From positions 7,074,139 to 7,138,138 of the forward strand of contig OX459099.1 in the NCBI GenBank assembly GCA_949775045.1: a stretch of DNA of 64,000 nucleotides, read 5' to 3'. Made by a program: the position numbers and the translations under genes. Shown one piece after another: positions 26,508 through 35,628 of the stretch (position 1 is the stretch's first letter; each line of letters opens with the position of its first letter). Below the pieces are notes generated by a model. That model saw nothing but the letters and a program-made list of their open reading frames with translations. It made no database searches and was not told the DNA's origin. Source of the DNA: Metridium senile. Taxonomy: Eukaryota > Cnidaria > Anthozoa > Actiniaria > Metridiidae.

Positions 26508-26758
26508 CTGGAACACTTTTTCATGAATTTCTTGTTTCTACAACGTCTGTAAACCAAACCAATTTGATATGACAAAACCTTCGTTGAGTTGTTTCTTTTC
26601 ATGTACTGTGAATGGCCCGTGAAGCCCAACTGTGACGTCACTTCTGTCAAGGAATAGGCCAGTGTTCCCCCATACAAGCACCTATCAAGTTTGAAAGAAA
26701 ACCCTTCTATCGCGGAAGCTAAATTCCCTTGTATTATAAGTCGTATGTATTTTATTTT

Positions 26759-26838
26759 ATTGGCTTATTATGCCAAATTACAGGAGAAATTCAATTTAAA
26801 AATTGAATTAGTCCTGTAATTTGGCATAATAAGCCAAT
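26759..26838. repeat. 80-bp palindrome
   Basis: attggcttattatgccaaat and its reverse complement with a short AT spacer. Confidence 0.85.
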
Positions 26839-27537
26839 GAAAAAATATGCCGAAAACTTAAATTTGGAAATTGCATTTATTTATAACGAGCGCGATGAAA
26901 GCATGACGTGTAATTGAGGTCAAGCGCGCGCTTGTGATAAAACCAAGTTGAGCTGAAATTCAACGGCTTATTGTAAAAATTCCACATGCATTGCGTAAAA
27001 AGATATTTTTAGTAGTAAGTAAACACAAATTTGAGTGACTAACAAACATTTTTTAAACGTTTCTGTTCAAAAATGTTATGTAGTATATAGAAAATAGAGT
27101 AGCTCAATGACCGGAAGTATTCACGTAGACCACTATATATTGAATAACACTATAAAATTAAAAAAGCAATTGCAATTATCTACATGTTAGTGGTATTTAA
27201 GTTATTTCTAGCGCTTTTACTAAACATTGCCTTGCGAAATGCATCCACAAATAGCGATTTTGCACTTTTACAAGGGGCTCCCAGCGGTACTCCGCACGGT
27301 ACTCCTTGACTAATTTGTTGATCATTGAGAGAATTTTGAATTTATCGGTCCAAAATATATATCAACATTTGCTTTGCAAATGTTCAAACACCATGGGATG
27401 ATTTTTTTCTAAAATTTGTAAATCGCGGCGAAAATATCAACGAAGTTATGTAACAAGTGCGGGTGCTTTATTTTCGGAACACAAATTAAATCAGAAATGC
27501 AAAGCATATATTTTAGAACACCTTTTGTCGTTCAGAA

Positions 27538-27801
27538 AATCATTGTCAAAAGTAGTTGGCACGATTTTAGTTTTTTTATCTCATAGTGACTACTTCATTT
27601 ATTTTAAGTATAAAAAATTCCCCCCCTTCCCCCCACATCAATGTTGGTGTGAAATGATAGCGCATTGACAGGTCAACCACACAAGCACCAAACAATGACT
27701 CCCTCCTCAACATTGCGAAGGGGGGTGGGGGAAGTAGTAGAATTTCAGCAGTGCTAAAATTACTTTATCACATTCGTGCCAACACTTTTGTCAATGATTG
27801 T
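27538..27801. mobile_element. MITE, copy 2 (CAATCATTGTCA ends)
   Basis: Nearly the same sequence as 26228-26507 in the same orientation, with a much shorter G-run. Confidence 0.75.
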
Positions 27802-28567
27802 AGATAACACCAAAATCTGATTTTTGGAATTAAATTGACCGTTTCGTGACAGGCCTTTGCTGCCACGCCATATTGCTATCATACAATTTTCAAATCTGCT
27901 CATGATAAGGTTTATTTTGATACATAATGAGCATTGTTTTCTTGAATAATACTGGAGATTATCAAATTTCTGATCGTTTTCATAGTATTGACTGTTTTGT
28001 GACATTCTAGGTCACGTGACAAGAGACAGCTGACACGCCCATCCACATTTCATATATTTTTGAAATTGTCTCGAAATAAGCTTTAATTTGATATGTTGTA
28101 AGATTTGTTTCTTTGAAGAATACCAAAAACAGATTTTTTTGGCTATTGCGCAACATTCTAGGTCACGTGGCAGCCTTTAACGACAACGCCCACCTTGCTA
28201 TCATACATTTTTGAAATCTACTCATGATCAGCTTTAATTTGATGTATGTTAGCCTTTGTCCCTCCGAGTGGTACCAATCGGCCATTTTTCGGCTCCTGGC
28301 TCATGCACTATGACAGTCAAAGTAATGACCAACGCCGTGACCATGGTGACCATATTTGCACATCTTTAGCGTCTATGACGTGATCTACTAGTTGGTCAAT
28401 ACCGGGAAATATATTTGGGTAACATTTTGACATTTGAATTTCCCTCGACCAATCAAAAAGGGGATCTACACGTGATCAACTAATGGGGTAATACTGGAAA
28501 CTCATACAGAGTAGTAATCATTTGGGGAGCCAACGCCGTGAGATAGTATACTTGGTTCAGTAGCTGT

Positions 28568-29365
28568 GTAAGCTCACTGATGGCTTTCAGTATGATATAT
28601 GTGCGTTTTGAAATGCATTCACCACGCCACAGACATGCAGACACGCACATACATACATTTTATGTATACCAATAGGTGACTAAAAAGCTTGAAACTAAGA
28701 TAAAATGATAAGATTTTAGTTTGATATATTTCTCGAACGTATATCTTTGTACACACATTGATTTCGATTTTTAAAAAAGCAAAGTGAAACCAATGTTTCG
28801 GCTATATACTGTTCTATTTTGTAATAGTTATAAGTTTAGCCAAATAGACAATGTACTGGCTATAAAAGAAGTATTTTTCTTGCAGTTTTGAGTAACTTTT
28901 TATGTATTTACTCAATCGACGAGTTGTAGACTAACTCGCAACGGGAACGCCTCTTACACGAAAGCTGATAGACTATAAAATTACCACGAGGTCATGTACG
29001 ATGTCCATAATAACTATTCATGAAAACTGAAGCTTCAAAGTTTTTTATCTCTAGCTCATTTTTACAATAATAGTTGTAAATGTAATTTGTTGATCTAAAT
29101 TGTTCGTATTTTATGTCAACGATTCTTTGTCGATTCCCAGAATTTGTGTCATTGTGCAATTTTTTTGGCTTTGTACCAGAAATAATTATTGTACTTTTAA
29201 TTAATTAACCCATTGTTTTCACTCTGCGTTAAACCAACGAATAGACTGACGACGAGATGCATTATTTTTGATATATAAACAACAGTTTAGATAAGAGAAA
29301 CGACTCTGCCGATTCCCAGAATTTGTGTCGTTGACAACGCCTATTCCCACAGGCAGCCCAAGCTC
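28568..29365. repeat. Host repeat segment A, unit 1, with empty Polinton target
   Basis: This segment recurs at 30058-30883 and 57003-57808. It ends in gcagcccAAGCTCtgggtta at 29353-29372, which is exactly the flank sequence of both Polintons joined with a single AAGCTC. It is the uninterrupted target. It is more diverged from the other two copies than they are from each other. Confidence 0.85.
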
Positions 29366-30057
29366 TGGGTTACGTCATTGAATATGCTTGTATATTGGTG
29401 AATAAAGACTCGAATTAGAACAGTTTCAGTGTCTTCACTTTATTCTTCAATATGTTTACTTCATAATTTGAATATTATACAAACTTTGTGGCATGCTGTT
29501 CTATGAATGTTATATTGTCTATGTGTGTCGTTTTTTACTCGAAAAACGACTTATTTAGGGGGAAAATTGAAGTTTTAGTTTGACCTACCTCACCTCTTAC
29601 TAATAAGAAGACAAGGCTGGACACACGCCACAAGGTCACCCTCGAACTCGGCGCCCAAAACGATACTTTCTCCAATCGAATTCCATCGAAACTTCTGGTA
29701 TAGACAGAGGGATAATTGAACTAAATCATGCCGAAATTTCATGAGAATACCTTTTGGCAAGGCAGAGCAATCGTACGATATTTGCCAAATTTCGTCAAGA
29801 ACTGAGGCTCGGTAAAATGAAGTCGGACACCGGATGTCCAACGGCTCTTGAAGCCTCGACCTGGAGATACGAAACCCATGCCCACGGAGGGACGGTACAT
29901 TCGTGTCGGAGAGGTCATTTTCCCTGCAAGTTTGTTGTTTGTGTGTCAAAACCTTTTCCTTCGATCGTTTGAATATATATTTGATGCAATTAATAATATG
30001 AATGTTAGTATATATGACCAAAACAATAATTGTAATTCTTTTAATCGTAATGTGAAG
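29366..30057. repeat. Host repeat segment B, unit 1
   Basis: Identical or nearly so to 56311-57002. The two-segment unit A-B is about 1.5 kb. A 143-codon minus-strand open frame (29590-30021) occurs in both copies, but I recognise no domain and do not call it a gene. Confidence 0.85.
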
Positions 30058-30883
30058 GTAAGCTCATTGATGGCTTTCAGTATGATATATGTGCGTTTTG
30101 AAATGCATTCACCACGCCACTTACATGCAGACACGCACATACACACATTTTATTTATATCAATAGGTGACTAAAAAGCTTGAAACTAAGATAAAATGATA
30201 TGGATTGAGTTTGATATGTTTTTCGAACGTATATCTTTGAATACACACATATATTGATTTTGATTTTTAATTAAAAGCAAAGTGAAACCAATTTTTCGGC
30301 TATATACTGTTCTATTTTGTAATAGTTATAAGTTTAGCCAAATAGACAATGTACTGGCTATAAAAGAAGTATTTTTCTTGCAGTTTTGAGTAACTTTTTA
30401 TGTATTTACTCAATCGACGAGTTGTAGACTAACTCGCAACGGGAACGCCTCTTACACGAAAGCTGATAGACTATAAAATTACCACGAGGTCATGTACGAT
30501 GTCCATAATAACTATTCATGAAAACTGAAGCTTCAAAGTTTTTTATCTCTAGCTCATTTTTACAATAATAGTTGTAAATGTAATTTGTTGATCTAAATTG
30601 TTCGTATTTTATGTCAACGATTCTTTGTCGATTCCCAGAATTTGTGTCTGACAACGCCTCAATGTGTCATTGTGCAATTTTTTTGGCTTTGTACCAGAAA
30701 TAATTATTGTACTTTTAATTAATTAACCCATTGTTTTCACTCTGCGTTAAACCAACGAATAGACTGACGACGAGATGCATTATTTTTGATATATAAACAA
30801 CAGTTTAGATAAGAGAAACGACTCTGCCGATTCCCAGAATTTGTGTCGTTGACAACGCCTATTCCCACAGGCAGCCCAAGCTC
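30058..30883. repeat. Host repeat segment A, unit 2, left flank of Polinton 1
   Basis: Carries a 20-bp stretch (30649-30668) that is absent from both other A copies. It ends in AAGCTC at 30878-30883, the left half of the target duplication. Confidence 0.85.
30878..30883. repeat. Target site duplication AAGCTC, left
   Basis: Matches 56305-56310. A 6-bp duplication is the hallmark of Polinton integration. Confidence 0.95.
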
Positions 30884-31213
30884 AGTAGTATATGGGGCAT
30901 ATGTATATGTGACCTGTAATGAGATGCCACCTATCAACCACTTCAAGTACCAGCTCAGCATCTAAACAAACCAACCGTATCCAAGGCAACCTCCCCACCC
31001 CCAGCGCGTCCCTAACAACCGCCCACCCCCACGCCTCCGTGACAGTCACGCCACCTCGACATCACGCAACGCGCGTGACCGGGCCGACGCCTGGGCCTCG
31101 GTTCGCCGGGAGGGGGGCGCGGGCGGCGTCCAAGTCGCCGACGCGCGTGAGCGCGCGCTTCGCGCGCGCGCGCGCGAGGAGGGTCGGCGGCGGGCGTCGA
31201 GTCGGTGTTTTTG
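30884..31213. repeat. Polinton 1 left terminal inverted repeat
   Basis: 330 bp matching 55975-56304 inverted, with equal length and a visible G/A mismatch in the gagga(g/a)ggtc segment. The inner third is extremely GC-rich, with CGCG-type runs and a cgcgcgcttcgcgcgcg palindrome. Polinton termini are thought to serve as protein-primed replication origins. Confidence 0.95.
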
Positions 31214-31259
31214 GGTTTAACGTTTTTTTATTTCTACATTCGTTTTACGGCGCTTTTCT

Positions 31260-31643
31260 CTAGACTCTGATGTACTGGCTGTAGGCTGGTTTCTTATACT
31301 GGTTGTAGGTGTTCTTGGCTCCCTTGTAGCCGATCTTGGCGATGGTCTTGGCCATGGTGCCCCAGCCCGGGGCGGGGCCGGACAGGATGGTGCTCAGGCC
31401 CTCGGCGATCTGCTCCTGGATGTAGGGCACGCTGCCCTTCTTGTGTCGGCGGCGCGCGACGGCACCGCCGCCCTGCTTATTCCTCCATCCCCCGCGCGGG
31501 GTCTTCTTCACCTTGCCCCACCCCTGTTGTGTGCGCTTTCGGCGCTGCTCCAGGTCCCACAGCTCGCTGGCGCCCCACATGCCCCCCAGCTGCGGGGTCT
31601 TTCTAGTCCTTCTCCTCTTGCCCGTTCGTGTTCCCTTCTTCAT
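31260..31643 (-). CDS. Basic virion core protein candidate, QxGG sites
   Basis: 127 residues, ATG at 31641-31643. Not assigned to a named family. The N-terminal 75 residues are Arg/Lys-rich and cut up by Gly-Gly motifs (QLGG, PRGG, QGGG), which look like substrates of the adenain-like protease encoded at 33402. The C-terminal 45 residues are less basic, with IQEQIAEGLSTIL and a Tyr-rich tail (YNQYKKPAYSQYIRV). It is the first of three short minus-strand basic genes next to the left terminus. By composition it resembles adenovirus-type core proteins that condense DNA. That role is inference. Copy 2 at 58185 is identical in translation. Confidence 0.75.
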   Translation of the reverse strand: MKKGTRTGKRRRTRKTPQLGGMWGASELWDLEQRRKRTQQGWGKVKKTPRGGWRNKQGGGAVARRRHKKGSVPYIQEQIAEGLSTILSGPAPGWGTMAKTIAKIGYKGAKNTYNQYKKPAYSQYIRV

Positions 31644-31674
31644 CTCGACGGTGCGTGCGGACTGATCGGGGTGT

Positions 31675-31887
31675 TCACTTGTCGAGCGCCTTTAAGCCCG
31701 CGTTGACTCCGTACCCCGCGCCGGCGGCGACGGCGCCGCCTGCGGCTGCCTTGGCGGCGGCGATCGCCAGGGGGATCAGCGCCGCGAGAAAGAAGGCGCC
31801 GCCCTTCTGAGTTCGGCGCCCCCCGCCCATCTGCTTGGCACGCGGCGATCGTCTCTTAGGTCGTCGTCCTCCGCGTTGGCGTTTCAT
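31675..31887 (-). CDS. pX-like core peptide precursor
   Basis: 70 residues, ATG at 31885-31887. The first 30 residues are Arg/Lys/Gly-rich and contain RQRGG, QMGGG and QKGG. The QKGG is immediately followed by a strongly hydrophobic, alanine-rich segment (AFFLAALIPLAIAAAKAAAGG). Short basic region, Gly-Gly cleavage site, then a hydrophobic helix is the layout of adenovirus pX/mu precursors and of pX-like proteins described in adintoviruses. Likely role: DNA condensation, membrane interaction, or both, after cleavage. The family call rests on layout, since no alignment could be run. It is flanked by two other basic GG-containing genes in the same orientation. Confidence 0.75.
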   Translation of the reverse strand: MKRQRGGRRPKRRSPRAKQMGGGRRTQKGGAFFLAALIPLAIAAAKAAAGGAVAAGAGYGVNAGLKALDK

Positions 31888-31936
31888 GACGGTGCGGTGG
31901 TTTTGAGAAAATGAGACGTGGGTCGTCGGGGTGTGC

Positions 31937-32266
31937 TTATATGCCGATCCGACCGGGGCCCATCGGAAATCGTCGCCTCCACGGGCCTCTTTGTCCTCCT
32001 TGATTATAATTTGCCAGCAGCTCGCTCATCGGTGTGCGGGTGCGACCGCCTCGCTGCTTTCTCTTCTTCTTCTTCTGTCTCTTCATGCGTGCCAGTATCT
32101 TGCTCACTGTGGCGTACGAGGGTTCGGTTCTCATTGGGAACGTGCTTCCCCCCGACTGCCTTCTCCTGCGACTTCCCCCCGTCTGGTCGTCCCAGGTGCT
32201 CTTGAGGGGCACTGATGGCATCACGCCTCCTCTCTGCCTCTTCCGTCCTCCCTTTTGTCTCGGCAT
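31937..32266 (-). CDS. Basic virion protein with six GG sites
   Basis: 109 residues, ATG at 32264-32266. Very basic, with six evenly scattered potential cleavage motifs (QKGG, QRGG, QTGG, QSGG, QRGG, QGGQ). The middle (TEPSYATVSKILARMKRQ) is the only stretch likely to form an ordered helix. It lies head-to-head with the rightward gene at 32354, leaving about 87 bp for a shared promoter. No named homologue is recognised. A DNA-binding core precursor processed into several peptides is the best inference. Confidence 0.7.
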   Translation of the reverse strand: MPRQKGGRKRQRGGVMPSVPLKSTWDDQTGGSRRRRQSGGSTFPMRTEPSYATVSKILARMKRQKKKKRKQRGGRTRTPMSELLANYNQGGQRGPWRRRFPMGPGRIGI

Positions 32267-32353
32267 GCTGCTCGGAAATGGTACATAACGGGGCGCGTGT
32301 GCTTATTTAATCATATCTCGTCAGAGACGTGGACGGTGCGGACACATCGAAGT

Positions 32354-32659
32354 ATGGGAAAGCGACGACAGTCGGGCGGTCGCCTCCAGCGCGGTGGTAA
32401 TATATTCAAGAAGCTGGGGAAGAGGTTCGGGAGCGGTATCCTCGCCAAGTCGGGAGGCGTCACCGATATGGTGGCGGGGAAGGCCGACGGGCTGTTGAAG
32501 GATCTAATTAAAAAGAAGGTGAAGAACAAGGTGGCGCGCGAGCTGTTGGTTGGGCAGCTGAACGCTGCCAGACCCATCCTGGTGCGTGAGGCCAAGAAGG
32601 CCCTGGGGCAGAGCGGGTCTGGGTGGCGTCGGCGACAACGTCGCCGCCGCCGCATGTGA
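32354..32659 (+). CDS. Small basic protein with amphipathic helix
   Basis: 101 residues. An upstream in-frame ATG (32255) exists, but 32354 fits better: it follows the TATA-like ttatttaat near 32307 and starts MGKRRQSGG like its neighbours. QSGG and QRGG are followed by NIFKKLGKRFGSGI, which can form a cationic amphipathic helix. A second helical region (LLKDLIKKKVKNKVARELL) and an Arg-rich tail complete it. The arrangement of Gly-Gly site then amphipathic helix recalls adenovirus pVI-type membrane-active proteins. This is inference. Residue 11 is Leu here and Arg in copy 2 (base 32385 T against 59310 G). Confidence 0.7.
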   Translation: MGKRRQSGGRLQRGGNIFKKLGKRFGSGILAKSGGVTDMVAGKADGLLKDLIKKKVKNKVARELLVGQLNAARPILVREAKKALGQSGSGWRRRQRRRRRM

Positions 32660-32683
32660 AACTGGTTCATTCCGTCGCTCGCC

Positions 32684-33181
32684 ATGGGGAGGAACAGCAG
32701 CGGGGAAGCGTGGCTCAAGAAGGCGCTCAAATGCAAGATCTGTGATCAGGAATGTTACAAGATGAAAGAACTCCGCAAGACTCACGAGCGCATTTTCAGA
32801 GGCATGTTTGAGTTCATGCAGAGGATGAACGAGGGGGCGTACCCCAAGACCCGGTTGCAGAAGCGGTACGTCTGCTTTCTCCGGTACGTGGCACGCACTC
32901 GAAAGGCGCCAATCCTCTTCACGTTCAAGGAGAGTCAGCTGTATCATTACATCGTCGCTTCTTGCAAGAAGCAGCGACGAACAAAGATGGAGGACAAGAA
33001 AAAAGGGATACACCTGGCTCATTACAAGTACGAGCTACCGTCGTTGGATCTCGAAGAAGAGGTGAGCGATTGGGAGCGGGAGCTCAAAGTTGAAGATGAT
33101 GGAAGTTGGGAAGAGTGGAAACCGTTGGCGGCGTTAGAACCTTACGAATCAGGTGTAAATCCTTTCGAACCCTATGATTGA
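32684..33181 (+). CDS. Cys-finger paralogue family member 1
   Basis: 165 residues, ATG at 32684, 24 bp after the previous gene. The N-terminus has CKICDQEC. Then comes a helical region and the block FTFKESQLYHYIVAS followed by CKKQ. The same plan is found in the leftward genes at 36368 (CLICREENC; YSFEEMDLYARVKTASRKK) and 36711 (CMICEDVRC; YTGEEALLFQLV), so the element carries three paralogues on two strands. The acidic C-terminus ends at TGA 33179-33181, and the same frame stays open to 33370. A possible 36-nt intron (GTAAAT...TTTTTGCAG, 33155-33190) would remove the stop. Function unknown. A small zinc-binding virion or regulatory protein is plausible. Confidence 0.75.
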   Translation: MGRNSSGEAWLKKALKCKICDQECYKMKELRKTHERIFRGMFEFMQRMNEGAYPKTRLQKRYVCFLRYVARTRKAPILFTFKESQLYHYIVASCKKQRRTKMEDKKKGIHLAHYKYELPSLDLEEEVSDWERELKVEDDGSWEEWKPLAALEPYESGVNPFEPYD

Positions 33182-33370
33182 TTTTTGCAGACGAATGTGA
33201 CCCGCTTCCCACGTGCACGGCAAAAGGCGATAGAATCAGGTGCTCTGACGGTGGCTCAAGAGATAAAGATAAAGAGATATCATCGAGACGAAGATCGACG
33301 TTACTACAGAACTATGGGTTTGTTAGATAAAAGACCTAAAGAATATCATGATAATTTCTATGATTTCTAA
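33182..33370 (+). CDS. In-frame downstream extension after TGA
   Basis: 62 codons in the same frame as the gene at 32684, with no ATG near the start (the first Met is about two thirds along). The sequence looks protein-like, rich in charged residues and ending DNFYDF before TAA. It would be expressed only by splicing of a 36-nt intron or by stop-codon readthrough. Copy 2 keeps both the TGA and the open extension. The poly(A) signal AATAAA overlaps the stop (33369-33374). Confidence 0.55.
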   Translation, partial: FLQTNVTRFPRARQKAIESGALTVAQEIKIKRYHRDEDRRYYRTMGLLDKRPKEYHDNFYDF

Positions 33371-33374
33371 TAAA
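33369..33374 (+). terminator. Poly(A) signal of the left rightward unit
   Basis: AATAAA overlapping the TAA stop at 33368. The converging protease gene has its own AATAAA within its last codons (about 33408-33413), so the two transcription units overlap by only a few tens of bases. Confidence 0.7.
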
Positions 33375-33401
33375 AGAAGAGGAAACGTTGATGGTGTTGT
33401 C

Positions 33402-34016
33402 TTATTTTTTATTTTTCTTTCTTCTGCACTTGCGTTCACACAGACACGTCTGCAGCGGCCTATGCGTTCTGCCGACGTTCTTCGACGGAAAGCGCATGAC
33501 TTTGTTCACAAACTTGAGAACGAGCGTGTCGTTGTTTATCTTTGTCTTGTTGAACTTGTTCACGAAGTTGGAGAAGGAGGCGCCGCGAGTTCGCGAGTAC
33601 AGGTACGCCAGACAGTAGTGCCCGCACACGTACGTGTCGCTGCGTTGTAGGCGCGGCATTCTTACCACGTTCACGTGTTTCAGGATCTCAGCGAGTAGGG
33701 GGTCTGTAGGATACACACGTTTCAAATGCTCCGTGCCAAACGAGTCCATGATCTCGATGCGGGTGTCTTCGAATTCTGGAGCGTACAGAGCAACCCAGTG
33801 TTGCCCCGGTTTGTCGATGGGGTCGGTGTTGAAGATCATGGCCCACGGTCGTTTGGGTTTTGTGGTCTTGTACCGTCGCAGAAGGGCAAGGGCCTGGTCA
33901 GATCCTTGGGTTCCACGATAGGTGTAATCGGGGCGGTTGTTGTAATTGGGTGGGTGAGATGCGATGGCGTCGATCTGATCGGTGCGCAGTTGGACTCTTG
34001 GAGAGATGGCCAGCAT
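33402..34016 (-). CDS. PRO: Adenain-like (Ulp1-fold) maturation cysteine protease
   Basis: 204 residues from the ATG at 34016 (open frame further upstream has no ATG). The fold of adenovirus and Polinton proteases is evident: catalytic His73 in GQHWVALY, Asp91 in IEIMDSFG, an oxyanion-type Gln124, and nucleophile Cys131 in YVCGHYC. It ends in a Lys/Arg-rich tail. In adenoviruses this enzyme cuts capsid and core precursors at Gly-Gly motifs inside the particle. The abundance of QxGG motifs in neighbouring small proteins fits. It begins 10 bp after the capsid gene stop, so the two are probably co-transcribed leftward. Confidence 0.93.
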   Translation of the reverse strand: MLAISPRVQLRTDQIDAIASHPPNYNNRPDYTYRGTQGSDQALALLRRYKTTKPKRPWAMIFNTDPIDKPGQHWVALYAPEFEDTRIEIMDSFGTEHLKRVYPTDPLLAEILKHVNVVRMPRLQRSDTYVCGHYCLAYLYSRTRGASFSNFVNKFNKTKINNDTLVLKFVNKVMRFPSKNVGRTHRPLQTCLCERKCRRKKNKK

Positions 34017-34026
34017 TTTTTTCTTC

Positions 34027-35574
34027 TTAGTAGGTGTATCGTAGAGCGAAGTTCTTGTTGCCGTCAAGCCACCCTTCTTGTTCAAAGTAGCCTATGGCTA
34101 TGATGGTGGTGTTGTCTGCTGTGGCTGCTGAAAAGTCGACCACGATGTTGACGCTCCCTGTGTTTCTTTGGTACACGTAGTTGAAGCTTTGGTCCCCGTC
34201 GGGGTTGAAGTTGTACTGGAGGATGTAGTTGCCGTCTTTGTACGATTCACGACTGATGCCTATGGAGGGGGAATTGATTCCTTGACCTGAGAACTGGAGC
34301 ATCGTGTTATATCCATTCTCTTTCAGAGGGTCGGTCAGGTCGAGGCGTTGAAAGGGAATCTCTTCCCCATTTCTGGTCACACGGACGGACGATTGGTTCA
34401 TGTCTCGGAAGTTGTTGTAGGCGTGAGCGTAACTGCCAGTCATCGAATCACCATACACGAAGACGATGTTCATGTAGTTGGGGCATGAGCCGTTGAAGAT
34501 GTTTGTCATGGTCACCTGACGGCGGTTGTCCACGCATTGGTGGCTGATCAATCGGGTGGCATAGTGAGGGAATTTGACCACTTCCTTTTTGACCAATTGT
34601 CTGTTCTCAACGTCGAGATGGATTGACGGGTTCACTTCTACCTGTGGAATCCATATGAGAGCCGAGTAGGGCACGATGGAAAACTTTGGGGCTCTGAAAT
34701 TTTGAGCGTTTGCCGCTGCCTGAGATGCCATCATGACGACGGAGGGGTCGTTCCAGGTGATTCGAAATTTCAGTTCGCATCCTGGGGGGAGGTACTTGTT
34801 GGTCTTGAACAAGGGGATCTCGGGGTAAATGATGAATTTGACGGTCTTGTTGTCGCAGCAGAGCTTGTGCCGCTGTTGGGCACCCTTGTTGTTTGCCAGG
34901 GGGTCTTTCTGGCTCAACATCTTGGTCATCCAGGCGTTGAGCTTGCCTCGGGAGGCGACTTTGTTGCCCACGGCGAAGGCATCGGTACCCAACCCATAAG
35001 TTCCTGCGTCATCTATGCTGTCGGCGGTCGCCAGATGAGGGAGGGGGTTCAAGACGTCGTGACGTCCTGGGGTGTCCTCGTACCACCCCTCCATGGTGAG
35101 CCAGGTCTTTTTATCTTCCTTGGAATAATTTAAGAGGCGATTGAAGTAGGCCTCATAATGGTAGGTGTTGGTGTTCGTGGCGCTTACGGGTTGGTTGTTG
35201 ATCATGAGTTGGATGTTTTTGATGAGGAGATGCCCTATGTTGTTTGAGGGAAAGGCGTGGGCGGCTTGGGTGAGCAGTGTCGCGTCCACACCCTCAAAAT
35301 TCACTTTGTATTCAAAGGTGATCTTGGACATGTCGATGAACGCCTCTGAGGCATTGACGACGATGTCTACGGGGTTGGTCGTGCTTTGGTGTTGCCCGTA
35401 CGCCTCGTACCGAATCTTGTTGGTGGTCACGTCCACCACCTCCTTTCGGAACAAGTCGGTGATGGCTGACTTGTAAGCTTTCTCGGGAGGGCCTGGTCCG
35501 TCGGCCTTTGACGAAGGCGCTTGCTCGAGACTGTCGTCGAGGTCATCGTCGGGGTGCGGACGCTTCGTCGGCAT
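34027..35574 (-). CDS. MCP: Major capsid protein, double jelly roll (hexon-like)
   Basis: 515 residues, ATG at 35572-35574. The N-terminal 35 residues are acidic and Pro-rich. Jelly-roll hallmarks of Polinton capsid proteins follow: IDMSKITFEYKV, NNIGHLLIKNIQLMINNQPV, TYHYEAYFNRLLNYS, TWLTMEGWYEDTPG, then in the second half KKEVVKFPHYATRLISHQ, RRQVTMTNIFNG, PNYMNIVFVYGDSMTGSY and VRVTRNGEEIPFQRLDLT. This is the protein family often annotated in animal genomes as F54H12.2-like. Trimers of it form pseudo-hexagonal capsomers. No QxGG site is visible. It sits upstream of the protease in the same orientation and is identical in copy 2. Confidence 0.92.
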   Translation of the reverse strand: MPTKRPHPDDDLDDSLEQAPSSKADGPGPPEKAYKSAITDLFRKEVVDVTTNKIRYEAYGQHQSTTNPVDIVVNASEAFIDMSKITFEYKVNFEGVDATLLTQAAHAFPSNNIGHLLIKNIQLMINNQPVSATNTNTYHYEAYFNRLLNYSKEDKKTWLTMEGWYEDTPGRHDVLNPLPHLATADSIDDAGTYGLGTDAFAVGNKVASRGKLNAWMTKMLSQKDPLANNKGAQQRHKLCCDNKTVKFIIYPEIPLFKTNKYLPPGCELKFRITWNDPSVVMMASQAAANAQNFRAPKFSIVPYSALIWIPQVEVNPSIHLDVENRQLVKKEVVKFPHYATRLISHQCVDNRRQVTMTNIFNGSCPNYMNIVFVYGDSMTGSYAHAYNNFRDMNQSSVRVTRNGEEIPFQRLDLTDPLKENGYNTMLQFSGQGINSPSIGISRESYKDGNYILQYNFNPDGDQSFNYVYQRNTGSVNIVVDFSAATADNTTIIAIGYFEQEGWLDGNKNFALRYTY

Positions 35575-35628
35575 GGTGTGAATTGATCGGAGCGAATCTA
35601 TGAATGACGGTGCTCACGGAAGACGCTT

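Larger units (their letters stand above)
25929..28236. mobile_element. Composite TIR element
   Basis: The left end ttaaagctgatcatgagtag, then aaatgtatgatagcaaggtg and gtcacgtgacct, is mirrored at the right (caccttgctatcatacattt, ctactcatgatcagctttaa). It contains two MITE copies (26228-26507 and 27538-27801), a G-run and the palindrome at 26759-26838. No transposase was recognised. Confidence 0.65.

Noticed and set aside
29590..30021. 143-codon minus-strand frame in host segment B
   Set aside because: No domain, no splice or start signals that stand out, and its recurrence at 56535 only reflects duplication of the host repeat.
30919..31263. Open frame across the left terminal repeat (also 57844-58188 and inverted at 55784-56269)
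   Set aside because: It simply follows the GC-rich terminal repeat, where stops are rare. Pro/Arg low complexity, no homology, and it occurs inverted at the other end as expected of a repeat.
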